From contig NZ_BDCG01000004.1 of NCBI RefSeq assembly GCF_001613385.1, positions 124,001-188,000 on the forward strand: DNA of 64,000 nt, read 5' to 3'. The stretch comes from Nocardia flavorosea NBRC 108225. Lineage in GTDB: Bacteria > Actinomycetota > Actinomycetes > Mycobacteriales > Mycobacteriaceae. Below the pieces are notes generated by a model. That model was not told the origin of the DNA. It made no database searches and was given only the letters and a program-made list of their open reading frames with translations. The first letter of the stretch is position 1. The number at the start of each line of letters is the position of its first letter. The translations under genes were made by a program, and so were the position numbers. Below are positions 7,901 to 20,900 of this stretch, in pieces.

Positions 7901-9811
7901 ATGGACGAGACTTTCGACGACTACCTGGACGAGAACGGGAACATCAGCATTCCCGATGATCGCACCCTGGTCGACCACGTCGAGAAGCACACCCGTAACG
8001 ACGCGAACACCTTGGCGTACCGCTACATCGACTATTCGCGCGAACGCGATGGTGAGGTACATGAGCTGACGTGGCAACAGTTCGGGGTCCGGCTGCGCGC
8101 GGTGGCCGGTCGACTGCAGCAGGTCACCAAACCCGGTGACCGGGTGGCGGTACTCGCACCGCAGGGCCTGGACTACGTGATCTCCTTCTTCGCCGCCATC
8201 TACGCAGGCGCGATCGCGGTGCCGCTGTTCGATCCCGACGAGCCCGGCCATACCGACCGGTTGCATGCGGTGCTCGGCGACTGCGAACCGTCGGCCATTC
8301 TCACGGCCAGTTCGTCTGCGGCCGGGGTGCGTCAGTTCTTCCGTTCCCTGCCGGCCGCGCAGCGCCCGCGCATCATCGCCGTCGACGCGATTCCCGACAG
8401 TGTCGGGGAGAGCTGGGTGCGGCCGGATATCTCGGTGGACGATATCGCCTATCTGCAGTACACCTCGGGGTCCACGCGTACTCCGGCCGGTGTGGAGATC
8501 ACCCACCGCGCCGTCGGCACCAACCTGCTACAGATGGTCGACGCCATCAATCTGGACTGGAATTCGCGCGGTGTCACCTGGTTGCCGCTGTTCCACGATA
8601 TGGGCCTGTTGACCGTGATTCTGCCCGCCGTGGGCGGCAAGTTCATCACCATCATGTCGCCGGCCTCGTTCGTGCGGCGGCCGTACCGCTGGATCAAGGA
8701 ACTCGCCGCTGCCTCCGACGGCGCGGGTACCTTCGCCGCCGCTCCCAACTTCGCGTTCGAACATGCCGCCGTGCGCGGGCTGCCGAAGAACGGTGAATCG
8801 CTGGACCTGTCCAATGTGATCGGCCTGATCAACGGCAGCGAACCGGTGACCACCTCGTCGATGAAGAAGTTCAACGAGGCGTTCGCCCCGTACGGCCTAC
8901 CGAAGACGGCCATCAAACCGTGCTACGGCATGGCCGAAGCCACCCTGTTCGTCTCGGCCACCAAGGCAGAGGACGAGGCCAAGGTCACCTATGTCGACCG
9001 CGCCGAGCTGAACGCCGGCCGGATGGTGAAGGTCGAACCGGGCTCGGATAATGCGATCGCCCAGGTCAGCTGCGGTTATATCGCCCGCTCGCAATGGGCC
9101 GTGATCGTGGATCCGGAATCGGTCGACGGTACGCCGCGCGAGCAGCCCGACGGGCATGTCGGCGAGATCTGGCTGCACGGCAACAACATGGGTATCGGGT
9201 ACTGGGGCCGCGAGGACGAAACGAACGCGACCTTCCGGAACAAGGTCACCGAGCGCCTGCCCGAAGGCAGCCACGCCGAGGGCAGCGCGGCCGACGCGAA
9301 CTGGATGCGCACCGGCGACTACGGCGTGTACTTCGACGGTGAGCTCTACATCACCGGCCGGGTGAAAGACCTGGTGATCGTCGACGGCCGCAATCACTAC
9401 CCGCAGGACCTGGAATTCTCCGCGCAGGAAGCCAGCAACGCCCTGCGGCCCGGGTTCGTCGCGGCCTTCTCGGTCCCGGCCAACCAGCTCCCCGCCGAGG
9501 TGTTCGCGCAGGGCAGCCATTCGGGTCTGAAATTCGACGCCGACGATGCCTCCGAACAACTGGTCGTCGTCGCCGAACGCGGCCCCGGCGCCGGTAAGGC
9601 CGATCCGATGCCTATCGCGGACGCAGTCCGGGCAGCGATCTCCCAGCGCCACGGTGTCACGGTCCGCGACCTGCTGCTGGTACCCGCGGGCTCGATCCCG
9701 CGTACCTCCAGCGGGAAGATCGCGCGCCGCGCCTGCAAGGCGGCATATATCGAGGGCACGCTGCGCGGTGGTTACACGCAGCAGGCGTTCCCCGATGCAC
9801 CCGAGGAATGA
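7901..9811 (+). CDS. fadD32: FadD32, long-chain fatty acyl-AMP ligase
   Basis: A 636-residue acyl-AMP ligase that activates the meromycolate and loads it on the N-terminal ACP of Pks13. Features of the fatty-acyl-AMP-ligase branch of the ANL superfamily are present: the P-loop-like [34 protein letters not shown], and [21 protein letters not shown] with the hinge, then the C-terminal lysine in [18 protein letters not shown] 7901 has a strong site (ggaggagaagga) a few bases upstream. A TAACAT box at 7731-7736 is a candidate -10 in the 184-nt gap after the oxidoreductase. pks13 and accD4 follow, as in mycobacteria. Confidence 0.96.
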   Translation: MDETFDDYLDENGNISIPDDRTLVDHVEKHTRNDANTLAYRYIDYSRERDGEVHELTWQQFGVRLRAVAGRLQQVTKPGDRVAVLAPQGLDYVISFFAAIYAGAIAVPLFDPDEPGHTDRLHAVLGDCEPSAILTASSSAAGVRQFFRSLPAAQRPRIIAVDAIPDSVGESWVRPDISVDDIAYLQYTSGSTRTPAGVEITHRAVGTNLLQMVDAINLDWNSRGVTWLPLFHDMGLLTVILPAVGGKFITIMSPASFVRRPYRWIKELAAASDGAGTFAAAPNFAFEHAAVRGLPKNGESLDLSNVIGLINGSEPVTTSSMKKFNEAFAPYGLPKTAIKPCYGMAEATLFVSATKAEDEAKVTYVDRAELNAGRMVKVEPGSDNAIAQVSCGYIARSQWAVIVDPESVDGTPREQPDGHVGEIWLHGNNMGIGYWGREDETNATFRNKVTERLPEGSHAEGSAADANWMRTGDYGVYFDGELYITGRVKDLVIVDGRNHYPQDLEFSAQEASNALRPGFVAAFSVPANQLPAEVFAQGSHSGLKFDADDASEQLVVVAERGPGAGKADPMPIADAVRAAISQRHGVTVRDLLLVPAGSIPRTSSGKIARRACKAAYIEGTLRGGYTQQAFPDAPEE

Positions 9812-9855
9812 GCCCGGTCGACGCGGTGGCGCAGCGTCCGGGATGATAGGCGGCT

Positions 9856-9896
9856 GAGCGTAGTGCCGGAGGAGGTAACGCAGCGTGATCACGCAT
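9856..9896 (+). repeat. Dispersed GCGGTAGCG-type repeat, copy C
   Basis: A 41-base stretch in the fadD32-pks13 gap (ccggaggaggtaacgcagcg... then tcacgcat) resembles copies at 26205-26249 and 36053-36098. Shared core: CCGGAgGcGGTAgCGcAGCG, then T, then CCACGCA. This copy is the most diverged of the three. The rest of the 9812-10117 gap holds no gene I can support. Confidence 0.5.
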
Positions 9897-10103
9897 ACGC
9901 GGCGGAACCACCCCACCGGCGCGGCGGCCGAGCGCCGTATCGCGCGGTGTTCACCTGCATCGGCGCAGGTGGGAGGCCGAACGAAACCCAGCGGCCCGTG
10001 TCGTGCGCCGGAGGTGGTGGCATCGTGACCACCGCGGCGCCGGCGGTTGCCGTCCACCCATCCCTGCGATGCAGGCTGTTGCCAGGCACCGCATACAGAC
10101 AGG

Positions 10104-10109
10104 TAGCTT
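10104..10109 (+). promoter_or_regulatory. -10 box TAGCTT before pks13
   Basis: TAGCTT ends 8 nt before the ATG at 10118, fitting a start-site transcription start. A gagga element lies between them, so a longer leadered transcript from fadD32 could also be translated. Confidence 0.45.
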
Positions 10110-10117
10110 GAGGACTG

Positions 10118-13100
10118 ATGGCTGATAACGAGGGCACGTCGCCGGATACGACCGAGAACCTTCCCGTCGAGCAGGAGGGCGATACCGCCGGGACGAGCGC
10201 AGCGGCCGGGTCCGGTGCCGCGAAATCCGAGATATCGGTGGCGGAACTACGGGAGTGGTTACGGCGCTGGGTGGCCGAGGCCACCGGCCAGTCGGTCGAC
10301 AAGATCACCGTCGACCGGCCGATGGAGGAGTTCGGGCTCGCCTCGCGCGATGCGCTGGCACTCGGCGGCGAAATCGAGGAGCTCACCGGCGTCGTACTCG
10401 ACGCTACCGTCGTCTATCAGCATCCGACCATTGCTTCGCTGGCAGATGTGATCGTCAACGGACCTCCGGAAGTCACTCTCGAAGCCCTCGACGACCAGTA
10501 CTACACCGCCGGTTACGCCCCCGGGGACGCGCACGACATCGCGATCGTCGGCTTGTCCACCCGGCTGCCCGGGGCCGGGGACACCCCGGACTCGACCTGG
10601 GAATTTCTGATCAACGGCGGCGATGCCATCCGTGATCTTCCCGAAGGACGCTGGGCGGAATTCCTCAGCGAACCGCAGGTGGCGCAGGCCGTGGCCGAGG
10701 GCAATACCCGCGGTGGCTATCTGGACCAGAACGTCGTCACCGATTTCGACGCCGAATTCTTCGCGATGTCACCGATCGAGGTCGAGCGGATCGACCCGCA
10801 ACAGCGGCTGATGATGGAACTGACCTGGGAAGCGCTGGAGCACGCGCATATCCCGGCCAGTGATCTGCGCGGGGAATCGGTCGGTGTCTACATCGGGACC
10901 TCGACCAGCGATTTCCAGCTGATCGCGGCTATGAGCCTCGGTGAGAACGATCCGAACGTGCCGGCATCGGCCGAGGCGTACAAGATCATGGGCAGCGCGA
11001 GCAGCATCATCGCCAACCGTGTGTCCTATTTCTACGATTTCCGCGGACCGTCGGTCGCAGTGGACACCGCGTGTTCCTCGACCCTGGTCGCAGTTCACCA
11101 GGCCGTGCAGGCGCTGCGCGCCGGTGACGCCGATGTGGCGTTGGCCGGTGGCGTGAATATGCTGCTCATCCCTATGACCACGCTCGGTTTCGACAAGAAC
11201 GGCGCGGTCGCAAAGGACGGCCGGATCAAGGCTTTCTCGTCCGACGCGGACGGTATGGTCCGCTCCGAGGGGGCGGGTCTGGTCGTGCTCAAGCGGCTCG
11301 CCGACGCCGAACGCGACGGCGACAACATTCTCGCGGTCGTCAAAGGCTCGGCCGTCAACAGCGACGGCCGGTCCAATGGACTCATCGCTCCGAACCCCGA
11401 GGCTCAGGCCGATGTGTTGCGGCGTGCCTACCGCGACGCCGGGATCGTGCCTTCCACGGTCGACTACGTCGAAGCGCACGGCACCGGAACCCTGGTCGGC
11501 GATCCCATCGAGGCGCAGGCCTTGGGCGCCGTCGTCGGCGCAGGTCGTGCCGCCGATACGCCCGTGCTCCTGGGGTCGGCCAAGACCAACTTCGGGCATC
11601 TGGAATCCGGTGCGGGCGCCGCGAGCCTGGCCAAGGTGATCCTCGCGTTCCAGCACGATGTGGTGCCGGCCAATATCAACTACGCGGGACCGAACCCGTA
11701 TATCCCGTTCGAACAAGCGCGATTGAAGGTCGTCGACGAGCCGACCCCGTTCCCGCGCTACAGCGGCACCGCCACCGTGGGCATCTCCGGTTTCGGATTC
11801 GGCGGGACGAACGCGCATGTGGTGGTCCAGGAATACGTCGCTCCGGTCGCCGCGGCGGATGTGCCGGTCGACAGCTCGGCGGAGGCCGCCGAACTCGATG
11901 CGGAGACCACCGACGTGGTGGCCGAAGCCGAGGCGGTCGCTGCTGCCGGGGTGGTGTCCGTTTCGGAGGCGGGGGCGCAGTCCGGTACCGAAACCGGCGC
12001 CGTCGAACCCGAATGGTCGGCCGATCGCGCCGAACCGCTGCCGGTGATCCTGGCTGTTTCCGCCTACCTGCCCTCGCGCCGTCGGCGCGCCGCCGCCGAT
12101 CTGGCCGACTGGCTGGAAAGCGAAGCGGGACAGCGAACTCCGCTGGCGGATGTGGCGCGTGCGCTGGCCAAACGCAGCCACTGGCGGTCCCGTGGGGTCG
12201 TGCTTGCGAAGGATCACGCCGAGGCGGTGGCCGGGCTGCGGGCGATTGCCGCGGGTAAACCGGGCGCCGGGGTGTTCACCGCCGACGCACCCGCGGCCGA
12301 GGGGCCGATGTGGGTGATGGCGGGGTTCGGTGCCCAGCACCGGAAAATGGGTAAACAGCTCTACCAAGAGAATTCGATCTTCCGCCGCACCGTCGACGAG
12401 GTCGACGAACTCGTCGAGGACGAGGCCGGCTATTCGGTACGCGAGCTGATGCTCGACGACGCCCAGGACTGGGATATCGGCACCTCCCAGGTCGGGACGT
12501 TCACCATCCAGGTCGGGCTCGCCGCACTGCTGCGCGCGCACGGCGCGGAACCGACAGCGATCGTCGGCCATTCCCAGGGCGAGGTGGCCGGTGCGTACAT
12601 CAGCGGCGGGTTGCCGTTGGAGGACGCGGTGCGGGTGATCTGCGCGCGTTCCCGCCTGATGCGTGAGGGCGAGCAGATGCTCACCGACGACGACGTCCGC
12701 AATATGGCGCTGGTGGAGTTGAGCGCCGAGGATATCGCCGCCATGCTGCCCGACTACCCCGATATCGAGGTCGCGGTCTACGCGGCGCCGACCAACACCG
12801 TCATCGGTGGCCCGGTGGATCAGGTCGCGGCGATTGTCGCGAAGGTCGAGGAAGCCGGAAAGTTCGCTCGCGTGCTGCAGACCAAGGGCGCCGGGCACAC
12901 CTCGCAGATGGATCCGCTTCTCGGTGAACTCGCCGCCGAACTGGCCGGGCTCGAGCCGACGAAACCGACGGTCGGGCTGTACTCGACGGTCGACAAGGAG
13001 CAGTACTACGCACCCGGTCACGACCCGGTGCACACCGAGGCCTACTGGGTGAAGAACATGCGCCACAGCGTGTACTTCACCAATGCGGTGAAACGGGCGG

Positions 13101-15649
13101 TCGACGCCGGGATCACGACGTTCCTGGAACTGGCCCCGAACTCGGTGGCGCTCATGCAGGTACTCGGCACCACCTTCGCCGCCGGGCTGCACGACGCCCA
13201 GCTCATCCCCACGCTCAAACGCAAAGAGGACGAATCCGCCGCGGTGGTCACGGCGCTGGCACAGTTGTACGTGCACGGCCATTCGGTGGATCTGGCGTCG
13301 CTGGTTCCGGCCGGGCCCTACGCCGATATCCCGCGTACGGCGTTCGTCCGCAAGCACTACTGGCCCAAGGTGAGCCCGCTGTCCACCGGCGGCAGCGCGC
13401 GGGTGCCGGGCGCCTCGGTGGCGCTGCCGGACGGCCGCCACGTATGGGAGGTACAGGCCGCGGCGGTGGACGGACTGCCGGCGCTGGTACGCGCAGCGGC
13501 CGCGCAGGTATTGGCCGATGTGAACGTGGGCGCCAGTATCGCCCACGCGCCGTTGCCCGCGACCGGGACGCTGACCACCACCCTCACCCCACACCCCGGT
13601 GGCGCATCGGTGCAGGTGCATGCGCGCGAAGGTGCGCAGTTCCGGTTGCTGTTCGACGCGGTGATCACCTCCGGTGCGGACCGGGCGATCCCGGCCCCGG
13701 CCGAATCCGCGGCAGTTGCCCCGGCGGTCACTACGGAACCCGAGGTCCTGGACGCGGTGGACACCGCCGGCTTCGGCGACCGCTGGAACCCGGACAGCGG
13801 CCAGACCGTGGAGGAACGGCTGGCGCTCATCGTCGCCGAATCCATGGGCTACGCCGTCGAGGATCTGCCGATGGAGATCCCGCTCATGGAACTCGGCCTC
13901 GATTCGCTGATGGCGATGCGGATCAAGAATCGGGTCGAATACGAATTCGATATTCCGCAGCTCCAGGTTTCGGCGGTGCGCGATGCCAGCCTGCACGAGG
14001 TCGGGAAGGTGCTGCGCTATGCGATCGAGCACCGCGACGAGGTGCGGGAAATGGCCGAGAAGCAGGCTGCCGGGGAATCCGGTGCGCTCAATGTGGACGA
14101 CAACTTCGTCGAGGCGGCCAAGGCGGCCATGGAATCGGGACAGGATCCCGTCGCGGCCTTGAACCAGGCGTCGGGCGGTGAGGGAACCGCCGCCACCGAG
14201 CCGGCGGCGGACAGCACTGCCGAAGCAACTCGATCGGATACCGAAGCGAACGGTGCAGCCGCTTCCGGCTCGGTTGTGGACAGTGCGGCCACGAACACGG
14301 AATACACGACTGCCGCAACCGGTCCGGACACCGGCGCCGCTGCCGGAACAACGGATTCCGGCGCCGCCGCGAACTCGAATTCCGGTGCAGCCTCGAACGG
14401 TTCGAAATCCGGTGGTGCCACTGCGGAAACCGGCTCCGGGCGCAGCGCGACCCCGCCGGCGGTCGCGGGGGGCACGCCGCAAGCTGCGGCAAAACCCACC
14501 CCGGTCGCAGGTGCGGCGGTATTCGGTGGCGAGGCGGCCGGTGCCGCGGATGAGGAGAATGTTCCGCCACGTGACGCCGCGGAACGGCTGACCTACGCGT
14601 CCTGGGCCACGATCACCGGCGAATCGGCCGGCGGGATCTTCAACACCCTGCCGATCCTGGACGAAGACACCGCCGAGAAGCTGGCCGAACGACTCACCGA
14701 GCGGGTCGGGGCGGAGATCACCGTCGACGATGTGCTGGATTGCGAAACCATCGAACAACTCGCCGATATCGTGCGCACGCTGCAGGACAGCGGTGCGGAT
14801 GTGGACGGGTTCGTGCGGCCGTTGCGAGCACGACCCGAAGGGTCGCGGGCCGTTCCGGTGTTCGTGTTCCACCCGTCGGGCGGTAACACTCTCGTGTACG
14901 AACCGCTGTTGAAGCGTTTGCCCGCCGAGACTCCGATGTACGGGTTCGAACGAGTCGAAGGCTCGATCGAAGAACGTGCCCGGCAGTACATTCCGGAATT
15001 GCGGAAACTGCAGGGTGAAGGTCCGTACGTGCTGTACGGCTGGTCGCTCGGTGCGGTTCTTGCCATGGCGGTCGCACAGGTGCTGCGCGCCGAGGGCGCC
15101 GATGTGCGAGTTGTGGGCCTGATCGATCTCGCCATCCCGAGTGAACCGCAGGACAACAGTTCCGGAGAAAGCCTCCGCCGGATGGAGCGCTACCAGGCCT
15201 TCGCCCAGAAGACCTACGGGGTACAAGGCGAATTGGACCCCCAGCAGTTGCGCGAACTGGCCGATGCCACGCCGGAAGAACAGTTCGAAATGGTGTCCAG
15301 CCTGATCAAGATGACCGGAGCGAAGATCCCCGGTGGCGTGATCGAACACCAGCGCACCTCCTGGATCGAGAACCAGGCTTTGCAGCAGGTACAGCCCAGC
15401 CACTACGAGGGTGATGTGGTGCTCTATCTCGCCGACCGCTACCACGACGGCATGATCGAGCTCGAACCCCGGTTTGCCGAGCGTCAGCCCAACGGCGGCT
15501 GGGACGAGTTCGTGCCGAACCTGGAGGTCGTCCATATCCCCGGCGACCATCTGCAGATCATCGATGAGCCCAGGATCGGGAAAATCGGCGCGGACCTCAC
15601 GGCTAAACTCGCCCGGATCGACTCATCGGGTGTGAAAGGGAGCAAGTGA
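10118..15649 (+). CDS. pks13: Pks13, mycolic acid condensing polyketide synthase
   Basis: An 1843-residue type I PKS that joins the meromycolate chain to a carboxylated alpha chain by Claisen condensation. Domains in order: N-terminal ACP (Ser76 in GLASRDAL), ketosynthase (about 140-590, Cys319 in DTACSS, then VEAHGTGT and TNFGHLE), acyltransferase (about 720-1030, Ser819 in GHSQGE), second ACP (Ser1263 in [10 protein letters not shown]) and a C-terminal thioesterase (about 1570-1835, Ser1643 in GWSLGA). All active-site residues are intact. A long Ala/Thr/Ser/Gly linker (about 1355-1480) lies between ACP2 and the thioesterase. The last bases overlap the GTG of accD4 (GTGA), so translation is coupled. 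It receives acyl-AMP chains from FadD32. Confidence 0.97.
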   Translation: MADNEGTSPDTTENLPVEQEGDTAGTSAAAGSGAAKSEISVAELREWLRRWVAEATGQSVDKITVDRPMEEFGLASRDALALGGEIEELTGVVLDATVVYQHPTIASLADVIVNGPPEVTLEALDDQYYTAGYAPGDAHDIAIVGLSTRLPGAGDTPDSTWEFLINGGDAIRDLPEGRWAEFLSEPQVAQAVAEGNTRGGYLDQNVVTDFDAEFFAMSPIEVERIDPQQRLMMELTWEALEHAHIPASDLRGESVGVYIGTSTSDFQLIAAMSLGENDPNVPASAEAYKIMGSASSIIANRVSYFYDFRGPSVAVDTACSSTLVAVHQAVQALRAGDADVALAGGVNMLLIPMTTLGFDKNGAVAKDGRIKAFSSDADGMVRSEGAGLVVLKRLADAERDGDNILAVVKGSAVNSDGRSNGLIAPNPEAQADVLRRAYRDAGIVPSTVDYVEAHGTGTLVGDPIEAQALGAVVGAGRAADTPVLLGSAKTNFGHLESGAGAASLAKVILAFQHDVVPANINYAGPNPYIPFEQARLKVVDEPTPFPRYSGTATVGISGFGFGGTNAHVVVQEYVAPVAAADVPVDSSAEAAELDAETTDVVAEAEAVAAAGVVSVSEAGAQSGTETGAVEPEWSADRAEPLPVILAVSAYLPSRRRRAAADLADWLESEAGQRTPLADVARALAKRSHWRSRGVVLAKDHAEAVAGLRAIAAGKPGAGVFTADAPAAEGPMWVMAGFGAQHRKMGKQLYQENSIFRRTVDEVDELVEDEAGYSVRELMLDDAQDWDIGTSQVGTFTIQVGLAALLRAHGAEPTAIVGHSQGEVAGAYISGGLPLEDAVRVICARSRLMREGEQMLTDDDVRNMALVELSAEDIAAMLPDYPDIEVAVYAAPTNTVIGGPVDQVAAIVAKVEEAGKFARVLQTKGAGHTSQMDPLLGELAAELAGLEPTKPTVGLYSTVDKEQYYAPGHDPVHTEAYWVKNMRHSVYFTNAVKRAVDAGITTFLELAPNSVALMQVLGTTFAAGLHDAQLIPTLKRKEDESAAVVTALAQLYVHGHSVDLASLVPAGPYADIPRTAFVRKHYWPKVSPLSTGGSARVPGASVALPDGRHVWEVQAAAVDGLPALVRAAAAQVLADVNVGASIAHAPLPATGTLTTTLTPHPGGASVQVHAREGAQFRLLFDAVITSGADRAIPAPAESAAVAPAVTTEPEVLDAVDTAGFGDRWNPDSGQTVEERLALIVAESMGYAVEDLPMEIPLMELGLDSLMAMRIKNRVEYEFDIPQLQVSAVRDASLHEVGKVLRYAIEHRDEVREMAEKQAAGESGALNVDDNFVEAAKAAMESGQDPVAALNQASGGEGTAATEPAADSTAEATRSDTEANGAAASGSVVDSAATNTEYTTAATGPDTGAAAGTTDSGAAANSNSGAASNGSKSGGATAETGSGRSATPPAVAGGTPQAAAKPTPVAGAAVFGGEAAGAADEENVPPRDAAERLTYASWATITGESAGGIFNTLPILDEDTAEKLAERLTERVGAEITVDDVLDCETIEQLADIVRTLQDSGADVDGFVRPLRARPEGSRAVPVFVFHPSGGNTLVYEPLLKRLPAETPMYGFERVEGSIEERARQYIPELRKLQGEGPYVLYGWSLGAVLAMAVAQVLRAEGADVRVVGLIDLAIPSEPQDNSSGESLRRMERYQAFAQKTYGVQGELDPQQLRELADATPEEQFEMVSSLIKMTGAKIPGGVIEHQRTSWIENQALQQVQPSHYEGDVVLYLADRYHDGMIELEPRFAERQPNGGWDEFVPNLEVVHIPGDHLQIIDEPRIGKIGADLTAKLARIDSSGVKGSK

Positions 15650-17190
15650 GCACTACCGCCGAAAAACTCGCCGACCTGCGGCAGCGTTTGGAGCTCGCCC
15701 AGGAACCGGCGGGCGAGGCCGGCGTGGCGAAGCGGGTGCGGAAGGGGATCCCCAGCGCCCGTGACCGGATCAATATGCTGCTCGACCCGGGTAGTTTCAC
15801 CGAGATCGGTGCGCTGGTGCGCCGGCCCGGCGACCCGGCCGCGCTGTACGGGGACGGTGTGGTGACCGGGCACGGGCTGGTCGACGGCCGCCCGGTGGCC
15901 GTGTTCTCCCACGATCAGACCGTTTACGGCGGGTCGGTGGGCGAGATGTTCGGCCGTAAGGTCGCCGCGATCATGGAGTACGCCGCGAAGGTCGGTTGCC
16001 CGATGATCGGGATCAACGATTCCGGCGGTGCCCGGGTGCAGGAGGCGGTGTCCTCGCTGGCCTGGTACGCCGAATTGAGTACCCGGCAGGAGCCGCTGTC
16101 GGGGATGGTGCCCACCATTTCGATGATCCTCGGCAACTGCGCCGGTGGCGCGGTGTATTCGCCGATCAACACCGATGTCGTGGTGGCGGTGGAATCGGCG
16201 CATATGTTCGTCACCGGTCCGAAGGTGATCCGTGAGGTCACCGGCGAGGATGTGAGCCTGGAAGAGCTGGGTGGCGCACACGCGCAGGCCCAGTACGGCA
16301 ATATTCATCACATCGCGCCGGACGAGACCGCGGCTTTCGCCTGGGTGCGCGAATACCTGTCGTATATGCCGACCAGCTGCCAGGAGCAGCCGCCGGTCAT
16401 CAATCCGGGGCTGGAACCGGAGATCACCGACAGCGACCGGGAACTGAACTCGCTCGTCCCGGATTCCGATAATGCCGGCTACGATATGCACGACGTCCTG
16501 CTGCGGATCTTCGACGACGGCGGCTTCCACGAATACGGGGCGGAAGCCGGGAAGAACATCATCACCGGTTTCGCCCGGGTGGACGGTCGCAGTGTGGGCG
16601 TGGTCGCCAATCAGCCGATGGTGTACGCGGGCGCCCTCGACGCCCGCGCCTCGGACAAGGCCTCACATTTCATCCGGTTGTGCGATGCCTACGAGATCCC
16701 GCTGGTGCTCGTCGTCGACACTCCCGGTTTCATGCCGGGTGTGGAACAGGAGAAAATCGGCGTCATCAAACGTGGTGGCCGGTTCTTGTTCGCGTTCGTG
16801 GAGGCCACCGTACCCAAGGTGACCGTGGTCGTCCGCAAGGCCTACGGCGGCGGGTATGCCGTGATGGGGTCCAAACAGTGCGGTGCCGATGTGAACCTCG
16901 CCTGGCCCACGGCACGGATCGCGGTGATGGGCGCGGAGAGTGCGGTGAGCCTGATCGGCGCGAGCCAGATCGCCGCCGCGCCGGAGGACCAGAAAGCGGC
17001 CGTCCGCCAGCAGTTGGTCGATTTCTACAACGCCACCGTGGCCACGCCGTGGGTGGCGGCCGAACGCGGTTTCATCGATGCGGTGATCGAACCGGCACAG
17101 ACCCGGTTGGAGTTGCGCCGCGCCCTACAGCTGTTGCGAGACAAGACGGTGATCCGGAACCCGCGTAAACACCATCTGCTGCCGCTGTGA
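15646..17190 (+). CDS. accD4: AccD4, acyl-CoA carboxylase beta subunit
   Basis: A 514-residue carboxyltransferase subunit of the complex that carboxylates long-chain acyl-CoA to give the alpha-branch extender used by Pks13. It shows both crotonase-type halves: [11 protein letters not shown] with [11 protein letters not shown] in the first and [12 protein letters not shown] with [14 protein letters not shown] in the second, each forming an oxyanion hole. GTG at 15646 overlaps the pks13 stop by 4 bases (GTGA), which fixes the start. The biotin-carrying alpha subunit is not in the window. Convergent with the cyclophilin gene. Confidence 0.96.
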   Translation: MSTTAEKLADLRQRLELAQEPAGEAGVAKRVRKGIPSARDRINMLLDPGSFTEIGALVRRPGDPAALYGDGVVTGHGLVDGRPVAVFSHDQTVYGGSVGEMFGRKVAAIMEYAAKVGCPMIGINDSGGARVQEAVSSLAWYAELSTRQEPLSGMVPTISMILGNCAGGAVYSPINTDVVVAVESAHMFVTGPKVIREVTGEDVSLEELGGAHAQAQYGNIHHIAPDETAAFAWVREYLSYMPTSCQEQPPVINPGLEPEITDSDRELNSLVPDSDNAGYDMHDVLLRIFDDGGFHEYGAEAGKNIITGFARVDGRSVGVVANQPMVYAGALDARASDKASHFIRLCDAYEIPLVLVVDTPGFMPGVEQEKIGVIKRGGRFLFAFVEATVPKVTVVVRKAYGGGYAVMGSKQCGADVNLAWPTARIAVMGAESAVSLIGASQIAAAPEDQKAAVRQQLVDFYNATVATPWVAAERGFIDAVIEPAQTRLELRRALQLLRDKTVIRNPRKHHLLPL

Positions 17191-17258
17191 CGGGATACGG
17201 TCCGGGGCGCGCCGGGTAACGGCGCCGGCGCGACCCGAACCGCGATCGGAACCCGATT

Positions 17259-17759
17259 TCAGCCGACGATGGACGCGGATTCGATCACCACGTTCTCCGT
17301 CGGCACATCCTGGTGCATACCCTGCGACGAGGTGGACACCTTCGCGATTTCGTCGACGACATCGGTGCCGTCGGTGACGGCGCCGAAGACGGCGTAACCC
17401 CACCCCTGCCCCGCCGGCTGGGTGTGGTTGAGGAAATCGTTGTCGGCGACATTGATGAAGAATTGCGCCGTCGCCGAATGCGGGTCGTTGGTGCGCGCCA
17501 TGGCGACCGTGTACTTGTCGTTCTTGAGGCCGTTGGCGGCCTCGTTCTGGATCGGCGCCTTGGTCGGCTTCTGCTGCATCTGACCGTCGAAGCCGCCGCC
17601 CTGAACCATGAAGCCCGGGATCACGCGATGGAAGATCGTGCCGTCGTAGTGTCCGGACTCGACGTATTCGACGAAGTTGCGGACGGTGTCCGGCGCCTTC
17701 ACCTCGTCCAGCTGGAGGCCGATGGTTCCGTAGTTCGTCTCGAGATTCACCTTGGTCAT
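17259..17759 (-). CDS. Cyclophilin-type peptidyl-prolyl isomerase
   Basis: A compact 166-residue cytoplasmic cyclophilin that catalyses proline cis-trans isomerisation. Family signatures are [17 protein letters not shown], containing the active-site Arg and Phe, then [17 protein letters not shown] and [16 protein letters not shown]. There is no signal peptide or membrane anchor. It reads against accD4 and away from the EmbB-like gene and is probably a housekeeping gene unrelated to the envelope genes beside it. Confidence 0.93.
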   Translation of the reverse strand: MTKVNLETNYGTIGLQLDEVKAPDTVRNFVEYVESGHYDGTIFHRVIPGFMVQGGGFDGQMQQKPTKAPIQNEAANGLKNDKYTVAMARTNDPHSATAQFFINVADNDFLNHTQPAGQGWGYAVFGAVTDGTDVVDEIAKVSTSSQGMHQDVPTENVVIESASIVG

Positions 17760-17939
17760 GCCCCTACCTTTCCATTACCGCCGCTGTACCCCGCGCATAA
17801 GGGGGTGATTTCCGGGCCGATTGTGCCAGCCGCCCCTCTTTACCCCGTTCCGATGGTTTTTATGCCTGTTCGCCTGAGCGTTTTCTTTTCGGCCGGGTAC
17901 TCGCCGGGGTATCAGCGGGCCGGGCGCGGCGCACCCAAG

Positions 17940-17945
17940 TAGCAT
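17940..17945 (+). promoter_or_regulatory. -10 box TAGCAT of leaderless embB-like gene
   Basis: TAGCAT ends 6 nt before the GTG at 17952, and no Shine-Dalgarno site is present, so the transcript probably starts at the initiation codon. Confidence 0.6.
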
Positions 17946-17951
17946 GCCAGC

Positions 17952-20900
17952 GTGCCAGAAGTCGCCACCGCAGTACTGACGAAGACGCCGCCGGATCCGG
18001 GGCGCAAGGTTACGCCGAGGGATTTCCGGGTGGCGCGTCTCGTCGCGATCGTCACCGGTGTACTCGGTGCGCTCTTCGCGATCGCCACCCCGTTCCTACC
18101 GGTCACCCAGACCACGGCGACGCTGACCTGGCCGCAGAACAACAGCCTGGCCAATACGCAGGCCCCGTTGATGTCGCAGGTTCCGCTCGACCTCACCGCG
18201 ACCATCCCGTGTTCGGCGGTGAACCAATTGCCGCCCGAGGGCGGCATGCTGCTGGCCACCGCACCCCCGCAGGGGGACCGGGCGGCGCTGGAGGCGCTGT
18301 TCGTGCGGGTCTCGGACACCTCGGTCGATGTGGTGGACCGTAACGCGGTGGTGGCCACCGCCGACCGGGCGGAGATGGCGAACTGCTCGGCCATCACCAT
18401 CAGCTCCGACAACGAGCGCACCACGGCGGCGTTCGAGGGGCTGGTCAGCGAGACCGGCGCGCCCAACGCGGGACAGCTGGTGGGTGATCTGCGACCGCAG
18501 ATGGTGGGCATCTTCACCGATATGACCGGTGATGTCCCGGCCGGGATGAGCCTCGAGTCGACCATCGACACCCGGTTCAGCTCGAGCCCCACCTGGATCA
18601 AACTCGCCGCCATGATTGCGGCCGTACTGTGCACCGTGCTCGCCCTCGTGGCATTGGCCCGGCTGGACACCAGCGACGGGCGCGGGCACCGGCGGTTCCT
18701 GCCCGCGAACTGGCTCAAACCCACCCTCGCCGACGGCGGAGTGGTCGGCACCCTGCTGGTCTGGCATTTCCTCGGCGCCAACACCTCCGACGACGGCTAC
18801 ATCCTGAGCATGGTCCGGGTGGCACCGGACGCCGGTTATATGGCCAACTACTTCCGCTGGTACGGAGTCCCGGAGGCGCCGTTCGGCTGGTACTACTACG
18901 TGATCCAGCTGTTCGCGGAGGTTTCCACGGCCAGCCCGTGGGTCCGGCTGCCCGCCCTGGCCTGCGGGATCCTGTCCTGGATGGTGCTCAGCCGCGAGGT
19001 GGTGCCACGTCTGGGGAACGGGTTGCGGGGGGCGCGTGCCCGGGCCCGGTTCGGCAGCGTGCCGCTGTGGACCGGTGGCCTGGTGTTCCTGGCGTTCTGG
19101 ATGCCCTTCGACAACGGTCTGCGTTCGGAGCCGATCGTCGCGCTGGGTGCGCTGCTCACCTGGGTGTCGATCGAGCGGGCCATCGCCACCGCGCGCCTGC
19201 TCCCCGCCGCCGTCGCGGTGGTGGTCGCGGCGTTGACGCTGGCCGCGGCCCCGACCGGTCTCATGTGTGTGGCCGCGCTGCTGGCCGGTATCCGGCCGAT
19301 CACCCGAATCATCGTGAAACGGCATCGTGAACACGGCACCGCCGCATTGCTGGCGCCGCTGGCGGCCGCCGGATTCCTGGTGCTCACGGTGGTCTACAGC
19401 GATCAGACCTTCGCCGGGATCCAGGAGGCCAACCGCGTCCGGCAGCTGGCCGGCCCGAACCTCGCCTGGTACGAGGACTACCTGCGCTACTACTACCTGT
19501 TCGTCGAAACCGTCGACGGGTCGCTGGCGCGCCGCTTCGCGTTCCTGGTCATGCTGCTGTGCCTGTTCACCACCATGCTGGTGCTGCTGCGCCGCCGCCG
19601 GGTCCCCGGTATCGCCGCCGGCCCGACCTGGCGGTTGATGGGCGTGGTCATCGGAACGATCTTCTTCATGATGTTCCTACCGACCAAGTGGACCCACCAC
19701 TTCGGCGCCTACGCCGGTATCGCGGGTTCGCTGGCGGCGGTAACAGCGGTCGCGGTGTCGGCTTCGGCGCTGCGCGCGCGCAAGAACCGGGCGATCTTCC
19801 TCGCCGGTCTGCTGTTCACACTGGCGCTCGCGTTCTCCGGCATCAACGGCTACTGGTACGTCTCCAGTTACGGAGTCCCGTGGTTCGACAAACGGATCTC
19901 GCTGTTCGGTATCTCGTCCAACACCGTGATGCTGCTGCTGTTCGGGCTGTCGTTGTTGCTGGTGGGCTGGCACGTACTACGGGAGGGATATGCCAAACCG
20001 CCGGATTCCACCCGGACGGTGCGCGGTCGCCGGGTCCGGAAGTTCGCCGCCATACCGCTGACCCTGGTGGCCGCGGCGATGGTGCTGTTCGAGGTGCTGT
20101 CGCTGGCCAAGGGCGCTTATTCGCAGTACCCGGGTTATTCGCTGGCGCGGGGCAATATCGACGCTCTCGCCGGTGAATCGTGCGGGCTCGCCAACGATGT
20201 GCTGGTCGAGGTGAACGCCAACGCGGGCCGGTTGAACCCGATCATCGACCCGGCGAACCCGCCCACCAACCCCGGTGATCCGCTGGCCGGTGTGGACCCT
20301 GTCGGTTTCGATCCGAACGGGGTCCCCGACGATTTGTCGGCCGACGCGGTCGAGGTGAAACCGGGCACCGGCAACACCTCCAACCAGTCGGTGGGCGCCT
20401 CGTTCGCGGAGGGTCAGAACGCCGGTACCGGCGGCGGCCAGGGCGCGCTCGGCGTCAACGGCTCCACGGTGGCTCTGCCGTTCGGGTTGGACCCGGCCAC
20501 TACGCCGATTCTCGGCAGCTACCAAGAAGGTGTGCAGAAGCCCGCGCTGGTCACCTCCAGCTGGTACGAACTGCCGCAGCGTTCCCCAGAGCAGCCGCTG
20601 CTGGTGGTCACCGCGGCCGGGCGCATCCTGTCCTACGACGACAGTGGCGTCATGCAGTACGGGCAATCGCTCACCGTGGACTACGGGAAGCGGCAGCCGG
20701 ACGGCTCGGTCAGCTATATCGGCACCTATGTACCGCGCGATATCGGTCCGTCGCCGTCTTGGCGCAACCTGCGGGTGCCGCTGGACGAGATCGCTCCCGA
20801 GGCCGACGCGGTGCGTATCGTCGCCAACGACCCGATCCTCATCGGCGACCAGTGGCTGGCCTTCACGCCGCCGCGGGTACCCACGCTGCAAACCGCCAAC

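Noticed and set aside
10769..15550. Very long open frame antisense to pks13
   Set aside because: High-GC codon bias opens the opposite strand; the + strand has all Pks13 domains and the antisense peptide is Arg/His/Gly-rich without any motif.
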